NCBI RefSeq assembly: GCF_005930495.1
Contig: NZ_SJEX01000025.1
Coordinates: forward strand, 1-54,693
DNA from: Modestobacter excelsi
GTDB taxonomy: Bacteria; Actinomycetota; Actinomycetes; Mycobacteriales; Geodermatophilaceae
Length of the DNA: 54,693 nt
Direction of reading: 5' to 3'
Below are positions 9,477 to 20,422 of the stretch, in pieces (positions within the stretch are counted from its first letter, which is position 1; each line of letters opens with the position of its first letter). A program made the position numbers and the translations under genes. A model generated the notes under the pieces. It was not told where the DNA came from and ran no database searches. It was given only the letters and a program-made list of their open reading frames with translations.

Positions 9477-10531
9477 CGGTCACCCGAAGCTGCTCGAGCT
9501 GCGGCTACACCGCCAGCTACGCCAGCGCCCCGCTCGCCGATGCGCATCATCCCCGGCACTCCTGCGACAAGCACCGACTGGCCGCCGACCGAGCCGCTCG
9601 TCGAGCCGTCCGAGCCCGAACGCGAGCGAGTCGCGAGTGCACCCATGCCAATGGCCATCACGTGCATGGCACCAGGGCCGCATACGTCAGAGATCAATGC
9701 CGCTGCACCGACTGCACCGCCGCCAACACCGCTGTCTCCCGCCTGGCCAACCGCGAGCGCACCCACGGCCGCTGGCAGCCCTACGTCGACGCCCGCCCCG
9801 TCCATGAGCACATCACCGCCTTGCGGGCAGCCGGCATCGGCGTCAAGCGCATCGCCCACCTCGCCGACATGGCCCTCAGCCACATTCGCGAGCTCGCCGA
9901 CCCCGCCCTCAACAACTCGACCATGACGCGCCGGGTCCGTCCCACCACGGCCGCCCGGATCCTGATCATCGACATGGACGACGCCAACCGCGCCTCCACC
10001 AGCCGTGTCGAAGCCACCGGCACCCACCGCCGCGTGCAGGCGCTCATCGCCGCCGGCTGGGCTCCTGAGCTCCTGGCCGCCCCACTCGGTCGCCGGTCGA
10101 CCAGCCTCAAGCGCAGCATGACGAGCCCGTCGGTCACCGCACGCACCGCTCAGGACGTCGCCGACCTCTACGAACGGCTGGAGAACACCCCACCACCACG
10201 AGCGACCGGCGAGGAGCGAGCCGCCGCAAACGCTGCCCGAGCCCATGCCGCCGCCCGAGGCTGGAAGCCACCGCTGGCCTGGGACGACATCGACACTGAC
10301 CCCACGCCCCACCCGATGGCCGGCACTCCCCCTGCGGACGACGTCGACCCGATAGCCGTCGAACGAGCAGTGACCGGCCACGGCATCCGCTACGACGACC
10401 TCACGTTCGCCGAACAGCAGGAAGTCATCCACCGGCTCACCGCCCGCGGCAGATCGATCCGCGACATCGCCACTCAGCTCGCCACCACCAAACGCACCGT
10501 CTCCCGGCGTCGGGCATCCGTTGGCCCGTAG
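9455..10531 (+). CDS. Phage/ICE-like zinc-finger and helix-turn-helix DNA-binding protein
   Basis: 358 residues. The N-terminus has a first Cys/His cluster (CSSCGYTASYAS... then HPRHSCDKH). A second follows, HVHGTRAAYVRDQCRCTDCTAAN, a motif common in short actinophage and integrative-element proteins. Next comes HITALRAAGIGVKRIAHLADMALSHIRELAD, a helix-turn-helix-like segment. The C-terminus ends in a second one (LTARGRSIRDIATQLATTKRTVSRRRASVG). No nuclease motif is visible. The likely start is ATG 9455, or 9473 (MTVTRSC). A decayed fragment of the same family lies at 37348-37508. Confidence 0.7.
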   Translation: MATSPAMTVTRSCSSCGYTASYASAPLADAHHPRHSCDKHRLAADRAARRAVRARTRASRECTHANGHHVHGTRAAYVRDQCRCTDCTAANTAVSRLANRERTHGRWQPYVDARPVHEHITALRAAGIGVKRIAHLADMALSHIRELADPALNNSTMTRRVRPTTAARILIIDMDDANRASTSRVEATGTHRRVQALIAAGWAPELLAAPLGRRSTSLKRSMTSPSVTARTAQDVADLYERLENTPPPRATGEERAAANAARAHAAARGWKPPLAWDDIDTDPTPHPMAGTPPADDVDPIAVERAVTGHGIRYDDLTFAEQQEVIHRLTARGRSIRDIATQLATTKRTVSRRRASVGP

Positions 10532-10844
10532 CGAACCCCAATGACTGCTCGCAGTACGCCGGGGTAGTCCTGGCGCCCTCGACGGTGGGACTGCAGTAGC
10601 TGACCCACGAAACCCTTGACCCCCCAGCTACCTGCCCCGGGTCCGCGGTCATGCGTGGTTGTCCTGTTCGTGCAGTTCAAAGGCTCGAGGTGTCCGTCGC
10701 CGTCCGTCGCGGTACGCCGTCGTCCGGGCCGCTTTGCTGTACCGGTTGCTGTACTCCTGCCCGGTCGGGCAGGTGCTTCCCCGAGCCGGCGCCCGAGCAG
10801 GAACTGCTCCGACCCTTCACCGGCTGCCCGCTCCAACGTCCCAG
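10532..10844. other. Intergenic region with no supported gene
   Basis: The 313 bases between the phage-like gene and the 3' end of serA contain only short ORFs lacking family resemblance or a ribosome-binding site. I see nothing to annotate. Confidence 0.5.
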
Positions 10845-12050
10845 TCAGGGGCTCGTGGAGAACGCCATCAGCCGGAGTGTCTCGGGCAGCGCCCGGAGCG
10901 AGGTCAGCAGGGCGGAGGGCATGTCCTGGTTGACGTCGGTGATGACGTAGCCGAGTTCCCCGCGGGTGGCCAGCACCTGACCGTCGACGTTGAGACCGTG
11001 CTCGCCGACCAGAGCGTCGACGCGCGCGAGAACGCCGAGCACGTTGCGGTGCAGCAGCGCGAACCGGGCCGCCGACGACCCGTGAAGGGCCACCGCGGGC
11101 AGGTTCACGCTGAGCGTCGTCGCCCCGGTGACGGTGTAGTCGGCCAGCTTGCCCGCGACGAACCGGCCGATGTCGTACTGAGCTTCCTGGGTCGACCCGC
11201 CGACGTGCGGGGTGAGGATGACGTTGGGCAGTCCGCGAAGCACGGAGCTGAACTGGTCGCCCTGCTCCCTCGGCTCGTCGGGGAACACGTCGATGGCCGC
11301 GCCGGCGATGTGGCCGCTCTCGATGTGGTCGCGCAGCGCCTCGTGGTCGACCACGAACCCACGGGAGAGGTTGAGGAACAGGCTGCGCCGGCGCATCCGG
11401 ACGAACTGCTCCGCGCCGAAGAGCCCCGCGTTGCCGCCCCGGCCGTCGACGTGCAACGTCACCGTCTCCGCGCGCTCGAGCAACTCCTCCAGGCTGCCGC
11501 AGGCCTCGGCGTTGCCCAGCGCGAGCTTGTCCTCCAGGTCGTAGAACAGCACCCGCATGCCCAAGGCCTCGGCGACGACCGACAACTGGCTGCCGATGTT
11601 GCCGTACCCGACGATGCCCAGGGTCCGGCCCCGGATCTCATGGCTGCCGGTCGCCGACTTGTCCCAGATCCCCGCGTGCAGCGCGCGGTCCCGATCGCTC
11701 AGCCTCCGGGCCAGGCTGATGATCTCCGCGATCGCCAGTTCCACGACGCTTCGGGTGTTGGAGTACGGCGCGTTGAACACCGCCACCCCGGACTCCGCCG
11801 CCGCGACCAGGTCGATCTGGTTGGTGCCGATGCAGAACGCGCCGACCGCTGCCAGCTCCGGGTGGCCCTCAACGGCGGCGCGGGTGACCTGCGTCTTGGA
11901 CCGGATGCCCAGCAGGTGGACCCCGTCCAGTGCAGCAGTCAGGTCCGCCTCGTCCAGCGCTCCCCGCAGCGACTCCACCTCGTACCCGGCCGCAGACAGC
12001 GACTCCACCGCCACCGGGTCGATGTTCTCCAGCAGCAGGGCCTTGGGCAT
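10845..12050 (-). CDS. serA: D-3-phosphoglycerate dehydrogenase
   Basis: 401 residues, close in length and layout to the E. coli-type SerA (about 410), not the ~530-residue mycobacterial type. It oxidises 3-phosphoglycerate to 3-phosphohydroxypyruvate with NAD+, the first step of serine synthesis. Seen: GIRSKTQVT, GAFCIGTNQIDL, the NAD-binding TLGIVGYGNIGSQLS, the catalytic Arg in LNLSRGFVVD, Glu in DVFPDEPRE and His in LTPHVGGSTQEAQ. A C-terminal ACT-like domain follows from about residue 330 (LLHRNVLGVLARVDALVGEHGLNV). The loop HVDGRGGNAGLFG is atypical; most SerA have HVPxTxxT here. ATG at 12050 (MPKALLLENID) is preferred. A separate housekeeping serA may exist elsewhere. Confidence 0.9.
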   Translation of the reverse strand: MPKALLLENIDPVAVESLSAAGYEVESLRGALDEADLTAALDGVHLLGIRSKTQVTRAAVEGHPELAAVGAFCIGTNQIDLVAAAESGVAVFNAPYSNTRSVVELAIAEIISLARRLSDRDRALHAGIWDKSATGSHEIRGRTLGIVGYGNIGSQLSVVAEALGMRVLFYDLEDKLALGNAEACGSLEELLERAETVTLHVDGRGGNAGLFGAEQFVRMRRRSLFLNLSRGFVVDHEALRDHIESGHIAGAAIDVFPDEPREQGDQFSSVLRGLPNVILTPHVGGSTQEAQYDIGRFVAGKLADYTVTGATTLSVNLPAVALHGSSAARFALLHRNVLGVLARVDALVGEHGLNVDGQVLATRGELGYVITDVNQDMPSALLTSLRALPETLRLMAFSTSP

Positions 12051-12674
12051 GTCGGGCAGTCTCCTCAAGTCATGCGGTCCTGCTGATGCTCGCAGTCACG
12101 CGTGTGGCCCGTCGATGCCGCGAGCAGGTCGGCTTCCTGCAGTACATGGGGTACCCGCGGCGCTCGGGCTGGCGCCCGACGGCGATCGCGCCTGGACGGC
12201 CCTCGTCCCGCAGGGCGACCACGGTGGCGCGCTCGTGGGCGAGCCCAGCCGATCGCAGTGTCACGTCCGGCTGGTCGTGACGCACAGCGGTGTCGTCGCC
12301 CCCTTCACCTGCGGCCGGGTGGACGAGGATGGCGACGCCGTCGTCGGCGGAGGCCCGACGGCGCTTGCGCTACGGAGGAACGTCGTCCTGGTTCGAGCTG
12401 GAATCCGCCTGGGCCCGGGCGGCATTGCACGTCCCCGGGTCGCTGCCGGAGGTCCAGGCCGCGTGCTTGACAACCCATGGTCTCTGGAACACCGCCGAGT
12501 CATCCAACCGAACGCGATAGCGCGCTTCCTCGGTGCGCTGATCGCCCAGTCGAACCCGCCTTGCCGGCGCGCCTCGGGGACGGGTGTGCCATTGGCCGCG
12601 AAGGGCGGACTGTGCCCGGCTTGCGCGGCGACCTGCGGTCGCGGACGGTTGCCGACGTGGACGCCTTCCGCGGG
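12051..12674. other. Gene-poor region upstream of serA
   Basis: Plus-strand translation contains a protein-like stretch around 12240-12330 (VRLVVTHSGVVAPFTCGRVDEDGDAVVGG), but no complete ORF with start and support. It may be a decayed gene. I cannot assign it to a family. Confidence 0.35.
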
Positions 12675-13096
12675 ATGGGGATGCCTGGCATCCCCGGGCT
12701 CGGCGACGTGCTGTCGCTGCTGCAAGAGCAACCGAGGCACTCGCCCAACTGCCGCGCACACTCGCCGACCTCAATCGGACGATCCAGGAGCTGACGGAGG
12801 TCACCACGAGAGCCCGGGACACGATCGAGTCGGCTCAGCGGACAACCGAACGTCTTGAAGGGCTGGTCGAGGAGCTTCAGCAGCCGGTACGGGCTCTGAG
12901 GCCGGGATTGGAGCGGGTCGGCAGGGTTCTCAACGACCCCGCCGTCGACACCGTGCCCGACACGCTGCGGCGCATCCACGATGACCTGATGCCGCTGGTC
13001 TCGGGGCTGCGCGGCACTCAGGCCCGAGTCGGGTCGGTGACCGGAGTGCTGCTTCGCCGCCTGCGGCCCGAGCACGTGGACGACCTCGACCGCTGA
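12675..13096 (+). pseudogene. Frameshifted coiled-coil protein
   Basis: The first frame reads MGMPGIPGLGDVLSLLQ from ATG 12675. The following frame, after a shift near 12725-12735, reads ATEALAQLPRTLADLNRTIQEL and continues as a heptad-rich helix to LRPEHVDDLDR. Joined, they give about 140 residues beginning with a Gly/Pro-rich turn and continuing as one long amphipathic helix, similar to small actinobacterial proteins with a MGMPGIPG start. One missing base explains the break. Function unknown. Confidence 0.55.
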
Positions 13097-13486
13097 CCGC
13101 CGTGAAGCCCACTGGCGTGGCCTGTGACGGCTGTTGCCTGATCCTCGAGTTCGGCCAGGACCCGAGCGCTGCGGTGGTCGCCCCGAGCTGCTGAGCGAGC
13201 CGGTCGAGCCCCCTGCGCGCGTGGAAACCGCTGATGGGCCGCCGTGAGATCGGCCTTCACCCCGCGTGGGCTGCCCTCGTCGCTTGATGGGAAGCCCTCG
13301 TGAAAGGCCAGTCGGCCTGGCTCCCGCCAGCCGGGAACAGCGACGGGTTGGTCTGCTCCGCTGGCGGTTCCCCGCCCATCGCTGACGGTTCAGCGCTGGG
13401 CGCTCAGGATCCGCATCAGGTCGGAGGGCGTCACCGCGGTGACCCGCTCTGCCGCCACCCGTGTCGGACCGTGACGACTCCTTCGG

Positions 13487-13723
13487 TCAGCCAGCGATCC
13501 GCTGGCACTCCAAGCACCGAGGCACGCCCCAGACCATCTGCCAGTCCAGGTGCGCCAGAGCGGTGACCAGAACACCGCACACGGATTCCTCGAGCCCGTC
13601 CACGACGGGCTTGGCGACTGCATGGGCGAGGTTGACCACCCGGTTGACGTTTCGTCCCGCATGAAGCGGATCGCGCTCCACGGAAGCAACGTGGGTCCCC
13701 GTCACGTACAAGCTGGCCGCCAT
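13487..13723 (-). CDS. Possible small hypothetical protein
   Basis: 78 codons beginning MAASLYVTGTHVASVERDPL and ending VPRCLECQRIAG. Composition is protein-like, with a central helix (VNLAHAVAKPVVDGLEESVCGVLVTALAHL) and a terminal CxxC. There is no clear ribosome-binding site and I do not recognise it. It could equally be a chance frame in decayed DNA. Confidence 0.3.
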   Translation of the reverse strand: MAASLYVTGTHVASVERDPLHAGRNVNRVVNLAHAVAKPVVDGLEESVCGVLVTALAHLDWQMVWGVPRCLECQRIAG

Positions 13724-14298
13724 GCACCCAGGCTCGCTGCGCCTGATGTCCGCGACATGTCAGGACCGGTGCCGATGACGCAGTGTCATTGGCTGACTAC
13801 GCTACGCCCTCGGATTGGACTGCCTCGAGGCTGGCCGACCGTGCAGCACGTCAATCTGCTGACGCGCCGAGCTCTCCCCACGCACGACGGTCACCGGCGG
13901 CGCGGTATCCGGCGGTTTCCGCGGGCGGCGCTGTTCCGTCTCCCGTCGCACTCACCGGCGCACCGTAGCTTGCTGACGCGGACCAAAGCCTGACCGCAAT
14001 CAGCAGGAGGGGCGCATACAGCAGTGCACTCCGGCCTCGTACGCAGTGTCGCCCGGGGTGCGGGCGCTGCCGAACACGCTCACCGCCCGCGGCAGGTCGG
14101 CGAGCAGCCCGAAGCCCTACACGAAACTCGGCCAAGGACTCACGCTGGAGCTTCGTCCCCGCACGGGTGACGTCAGCCCCGCCCGTCGCTCAGGGGCCGA
14201 CGCCGCGCGGTCACCTTCCGGTCCACTGGGGTGCCGAGTTGCATCCCTGGGGCCGGGAGCGCCAGCGTCTCAGTCCCGACACGAGGATTCGCGGCCCT

Positions 14299-14364
14299 GT
14301 CACGGGCGGTGTCGACACCCACGGGCAGACCCATCACGCGGCGGTGATCGACTCGGTGGACCCC
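14299..14364 (+). mobile_element. IS110-family transposase remnant
   Basis: The frame VTGGVDTHGQTHHAAVIDSVDP matches the N-terminal DEDD-fold start of IS110-family transposases (GVDTHxxxHHAAVxD), including the first catalytic Asp. The homology stops after about 22 codons, and no rest of the transposase or element ends are visible. It is a scar, not a functional element. Confidence 0.6.
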
Positions 14365-14817
14365 AGACGTCGACCCAGACGCCGGTGCCTTAGTAGACGC
14401 CCGACCCGCGGGCCAGGAACCCGCCTCGGCTAGGTGACGCGCAGCGCCGGGTCGAGATACCAGGGGCACAAGCAGCGCGTTGACCGACCGCTCAGGGAGC
14501 GCGCACCGGCGTCCAACGCCCCGGTGGGTTCCACCCGATCGGAGCGTGCGGCCGACTGTGCAACGGCAAGCAGATTGGGCCGCTGGACCGGCTGACCGCC
14601 CGGGTGTTCGACGCGTCGGGCGGGCATCTGACGATTCGGTTCACCGACCGGGAGCCTGTGACGGGCACCGGTACCGGTTCCTCGACAGGTGCACGAAGGC
14701 GGCCCCGGCGAGGAGCTCGCTGACCCGAACAAGAACGGCGTCCTCCGCGGACTTGCCTTGCCGATCACCGGTCCCGTGGCACCCGGCCAGGCGGCTCGGG
14801 CGGCGTCTCAGGCCTCA

Positions 14818-16995
<2,178 letters not shown>

Positions 16996-17284
16996 GGCGA
17001 CTCCCTCAGGACGGCGGTGCGTTCGCGGGAATCCCCGCAGGACCCCGACGTCACCAACCTAGGAAGGGCGCACACCGGATGAGTTTCGCGCCGGTGAACA
17101 CTGGACCCACGATGGGCGCGGCCAGTGCCTCGCGCTCGAGACAGTGATCGGCGCTCACGTCCAAATACTTCTCGCCAGGCGACCCGAACGCGTTCGGTCC
17201 CGAGCACGCAATTGGTGGTGCGGTGTCGTGTTACACCTTCGTTACACCGGCGTGTCGACGTGGCCGTCAGGTAAGTCTCCGACA

Positions 17285-17512
17285 ATGCAGACGGACTGGC
17301 GGAACCAACTCGAGCTCTTTTCTCTGGGCACGTGCATGCGAGCGTCCCTGGTGTACGAGCTGGTCGCCCAACGTGTGGCCGGTGAACCGGTTGACGTCAC
17401 GACGGCGGCGCTGCGATCCGCTGCCCGCGCGGAGGGCCTGGACATCCACCACCCGTGGATCGAGGCGGCCGCGCAGCAGATGAGCCTGGAGAGAAGCCCG
17501 GCACTTTCCTGA
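17285..17512 (+). CDS. Small hypothetical protein
   Basis: 75 residues starting MQTDWRNQLELFSLGTCMRASLVYELVAQRVAGEPVDV and continuing AARAEGLDIHHPWIEAAAQQMSLE. It is a soluble, helical, protein-like sequence. The ATG at 17285 is preferred over upstream frames, which translate as Arg-rich. No family recognised. Confidence 0.4.
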   Translation: MQTDWRNQLELFSLGTCMRASLVYELVAQRVAGEPVDVTTAALRSAARAEGLDIHHPWIEAAAQQMSLERSPALS

Positions 17513-17664
17513 CCGCTGTTCGGCGTCACCGTCCCAGGCGGCCTGCCGCAGGACCTCGGCCGCGGTTGGGCTGTCTGCCGGCCGCGAGGTACCCCTTCAG
17601 CTCGCGTCCGCCGGCCGTCGCAAACGGAGCACCGCACGCCCGGGCGCCTCGTTCATGGCGGTGA

Positions 17665-18037
17665 TCAACTGCGAATACCCCCGCAGACGGAGGCCGCCAG
17701 GCCGTCCACACCGGCCGGGCTGCCGCTCGGACGATGCCGCCGATCGCGTCCCCGCCGTGGCCGCGTCGTCTCCGGGCAGCGAGGTGACGGTGAAGGTGAA
17801 GAACGAGCAGCAGGAGGTCTCGGCGTCGGCCAGCCGCTGCACCCGCTCGGGCAGGCCCGCGTCACCGGCCAGCAGCAGCCGAGCTCCAACGGTGGCGCCG
17901 GCCGGGCGCTCCACCGCGGTGAACAGGTCGTCGAACTCCGCCATCCGCAGCGGCTGGTCGGCCGTGGGCAGCGTGCAGGCGTCGACCGGCACCCAGTCGG
18001 CGGGGGCAGGGCCGGAGCGGGAAGCGGTCAGCGGCAA
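17665..18037 (-). pseudogene. CSFF-motif small protein, frameshifted at the 3' end
   Basis: The intact part reads WVPVDACTLPTADQPLRMAEFDDLF ... ADAETSCCSFFTFTVTSLPGDD. This matches a small actinobacterial family with a DACTLPTxxxPLR start and an ESxCCSFFTFT core, often found next to MerR-type metal regulators. In homologs a HVDVLDxLAAR end follows. Here that end is in another frame (VDGLAASVCGGIRS, stopping near 17665), so a frameshift lies around 17700-17760. A MerR-type palindrome lies immediately upstream (18058-18075). Function is unknown; the conserved Cys residues suggest metal or thiol chemistry. Confidence 0.55.
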
Positions 18038-18049
18038 GTCGATGCGCAG

Positions 18050-18081
18050 ACGGTAAGCCCGTACCCGGGTACGGGATGCAA
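18050..18081 (-). promoter_or_regulatory. MerR-type operator/promoter
   Basis: CCCGTACCCGGGTACGGG (18058-18075) is a perfect palindrome. On the minus strand TTGCAT (18076-18081) precedes it and TACCGT (18050-18055) follows, giving a 19-20 bp spacer. The half-sites CCGTAC-N4-GTACGG are the same as those of the classical mercury-resistance merO. Long spacers bridged by such a dyad are the hallmark of MerR-family promoters. It drives the CSFF-motif gene. No intact merR gene is recognisable in the adjacent 400 bases. Confidence 0.65.
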
Positions 18082-18499
18082 CCCCGCGCGCGGCCCACCC
18101 GGACGGGCGACGGCTGCGCCGATCGGAGCGGTGGGGCGGCCCGGCTCACGCAGCGGCGGCGCGGCGCGTCCCGGTGAGCGCTGAGGGTGCGCAGCTGGTG
18201 CAGCCGGGCGGTGGCCGCCCGGGCGGCGAGCGGAGCGCCGCCGGTGCAGTAGGCGCGGAGGTGACGGCCGAGACGGCGTCGGGCGCACGGCGGCGAGATT
18301 TTCCAGCACCGCGGCGGCGACGTCGTGGATGGGGGTGGTCGGCTCTGTCGCGAACCGCGCGATAGGCGTGCAAGGAATCCGCCGCTAGCGTGTAACCGGG
18401 CGGCGCTCGACTGCCTCCATCGCGTCCTGATGGCGGGCGGGATCTGCTCGCCGCAACGGGCGAGCTGCGTCGAAAGCGAGCGACGTCCGGTCGACCGCG
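18082..18499. other. Intergenic region, possible regulator remnant
   Basis: The minus strand contains a helical, protein-like stretch (LRAYCTGGAPLAARAATARLHQLRTLS, about 18182-18260) in no complete ORF. It could be the tail of a decayed regulator belonging to the MerR-type operator next to it, but I cannot identify the family. Confidence 0.3.
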
Positions 18500-19072
18500 T
18501 CAGGTGCCGGTCGTCGTGGGGTCGCCTGCGGTGTCGCCCTGGGCCGCCTCCACGGCGGCGGACTGGGTCGTGTCAGCGGTTCCCGGCTTCCCGCGGCGAC
18601 CGAGCGCCATCGTGGCGAACGCGGTGCCGACGCCGGTGGCCAGCGCGCCCAGCGCCCAGGCCGGACCGGTGCGCTCGATGCCCAGCGCCCGGTCGAGCGA
18701 CAGGTCCCCGGGGCCGGTCTCGGTCAACGCCGTCAGCGCGCCGATCAGGACGGCGTTGTACTCCCAGCCGCCGTTGGCCGCCCACGGGCCGTTGGGCAGG
18801 TGCACCTTGCGGATGGCCGTGGTCATCACCCCGGTCAGTGCGGCCGACGCCAACGGGGTCGCCAGGCCGGCGGCAAGCATCAGCCCGCCTGCGGTTTCCG
18901 TCGTCCCGGCGACTGCGGCGTGCAGTTTCGCCGGACGCATCTCGAGGGCCTCCATCATCCCTGCGGTGCCGGCGGGGCCGGGGCCGCCGAACCAGCCAAA
19001 GAGCTTCTGCGTGCCGTGCCCGATGAACAGGCCCCCGATGAGGGCTCGCGCCGCCAGTCGCCCGATGCTCAT
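18500..19072 (-). CDS. DoxX family membrane protein
   Basis: 190 residues. The DoxX signature is seen at the N-terminus (GRLAARALIGGLFIGHGTQKLFGWFGGPG), followed by hydrophobic segments around LHAAVAGTTETAGGLMLAAGL, ATPLASAALTGVMTTAIRK, YNAVLIGALTALTE and GPAWALGALATGVGTAFATMAL. The last ~30 residues are Thr/Ala-rich and likely cytoplasmic. DoxX proteins are quinone-linked or of unknown function in most bacteria. The start at ATG 19072 is supported by GGAGGAG shortly upstream; longer in-frame sequence upstream is not DoxX-like. Confidence 0.88.
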   Translation of the reverse strand: MSIGRLAARALIGGLFIGHGTQKLFGWFGGPGPAGTAGMMEALEMRPAKLHAAVAGTTETAGGLMLAAGLATPLASAALTGVMTTAIRKVHLPNGPWAANGGWEYNAVLIGALTALTETGPGDLSLDRALGIERTGPAWALGALATGVGTAFATMALGRRGKPGTADTTQSAAVEAAQGDTAGDPTTTGT

Positions 19073-19236
19073 GCCGTTCTCCTCCGTCGGAGTTGATCCC
19101 GATCGGTGGATGCCCGGCTGCGCTGCGGTGCATGCCTCTGATCGGAGTCGGTGCAGCGACGGCCTGGGCGGGTGGGTGGCGCAGGACGCCGGCGGGGCCG
19201 GCGGGGCTCCCGCCGACGGCGGTGTGATCCTCACTG

Positions 19237-19857
19237 TCAGGCGGCGGCGGACTCGGCGGGGGCGGGCTGCATGGGCAGCAGTAGCCGGTTCAGCGGCAGC
19301 CGATCGCGGGCGGCGGTCTCCCGGCTGGCGAACGGCTCCGCGAGCTGCGCCGTGTCATCCCGACGGCCGACGGCCAGCACCACCAGCGGCGTGACCTCGC
19401 CGGGCGCGGCCAGGAGTGCGGCGACCCGGTCCCGGTCGAAGCCGCCGAGCTGGTGCACGGCCAGGCCCTCGTGCTGGGCCTGCACCGTCAGGTGCGCCAC
19501 CGCCTGCCCGGTGTCGTACACCGCCCACGGCCGGGCCGCGCCGTCCGGGCCGACCGTCTCGGCCGCGGCGACGATCAGCGCGGAGGCGGCGTGCGCCCAC
19601 GCCCGGTTGCCCGGCGCCAGCCCGTCCAGCACGGCGGCGTACTCAGCGCTGCCTCGAAGTGCGACGGCGAACCGCCACGGCTGGGTGTTGGACGCACTCG
19701 GCGCCCAGCGGGCGGCCTCGAGCAGCGCGTTGAGCTGGTCGGCCGTGAGGTCGTGCCGAGCGTCGAGGGCGCGCGGGCTCCACCGCTCGGCCAGCAGCGG
19801 GTGCAGCGGCGCAGCGGTGGTCGCGGCCTTCGAGATGGGCGAGGTCGTCGCAGTCAT
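19237..19857 (-). CDS. Nitroreductase family FMN-dependent oxidoreductase
   Basis: 206 residues. The nitroreductase fold is recognised by RWSPRALDARHDLTADQLNALLEAARWAPSASNTQPWRF, where the Arg and Ser residues bind FMN phosphate, and by the C-terminal GGFDRDRVAALLAAPGEVTPLVVLAVGRRDD. It would reduce small electrophiles with NAD(P)H; the substrate is unknown. ATG 19857 (MTATTSPISKAATTAAPLHPLLAERW) is the natural start. In-frame sequence upstream is unrelated. Confidence 0.9.
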   Translation of the reverse strand: MTATTSPISKAATTAAPLHPLLAERWSPRALDARHDLTADQLNALLEAARWAPSASNTQPWRFAVALRGSAEYAAVLDGLAPGNRAWAHAASALIVAAAETVGPDGAARPWAVYDTGQAVAHLTVQAQHEGLAVHQLGGFDRDRVAALLAAPGEVTPLVVLAVGRRDDTAQLAEPFASRETAARDRLPLNRLLLPMQPAPAESAAA

Positions 19858-20422
19858 GGCGTCCGTTCCGTGGGTCGGCCGACGAGCGGCAGGTCGAGGG
19901 CGTGCCAAACAGAAGGTGATTGACGACTTAACCATTTCCCGCTCGTGGGTGACGCCGGGCACGGACGCCTCGGAGCGGCCCGGCGCCCGCGCCGCGGCCC
20001 GTCGGAGCGCGTAGGGCACGGTTGCCACGGCGGCTGCCCCTTCCACGCCGTGAGCGCTGATGAACGACTCACGCCCGGCGGTGGCCAGCGGGACCGGCAG
20101 CTGGGCCTGGGCAGAGGACCCTCGGTCGCGATCTCCGGCCAGGCCCTCGTCCCCGCCGATCCGCTGTGCGCCTCCGCCCAGAAGCCGGGCGCATCCGGGT
20201 GAACGACCATCGGTCGTCGCGTCAGGGAGATCCGGAGCTCACGCTTGCTGTCTGGGTGCCGACTCGCCCCACTGGCTGCCAAGAGGGTTGCTGCGCTCCC
20301 CTCGCGGTCGCTGCAGCACCGGCGCCCCGGCGTGACAGCGGCTACGGTCGCGACATCTCGAACTGCTCAGAGGCGCCCGGCGAGGGCGACGGCGCCTTTG
20401 GATGCGACAGGCGGGGGCGAGC
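19858..20422. other. Intergenic region
   Basis: About 560 bases with no supported gene. It should contain the promoters of the divergent nitroreductase and dioxygenase loci, but I find no clear operator palindrome. Confidence 0.4.

Larger units (their letters stand above)
13097..14817. other. Degenerate region with transposase debris
   Basis: About 1.7 kb with only short, overlapping ORFs. One IS110-like fragment (14299-14364) and one possible 78-codon ORF (13487-13723, minus) stand out. The rest shows no recognisable family and is probably decayed mobile DNA. Confidence 0.55.

Noticed and set aside
11557-12858. A 433-codon plus-strand frame across serA and beyond
   Set aside because: Its first 500 bases are the antisense of serA; the part beyond 12070 is not supported by a start or family.
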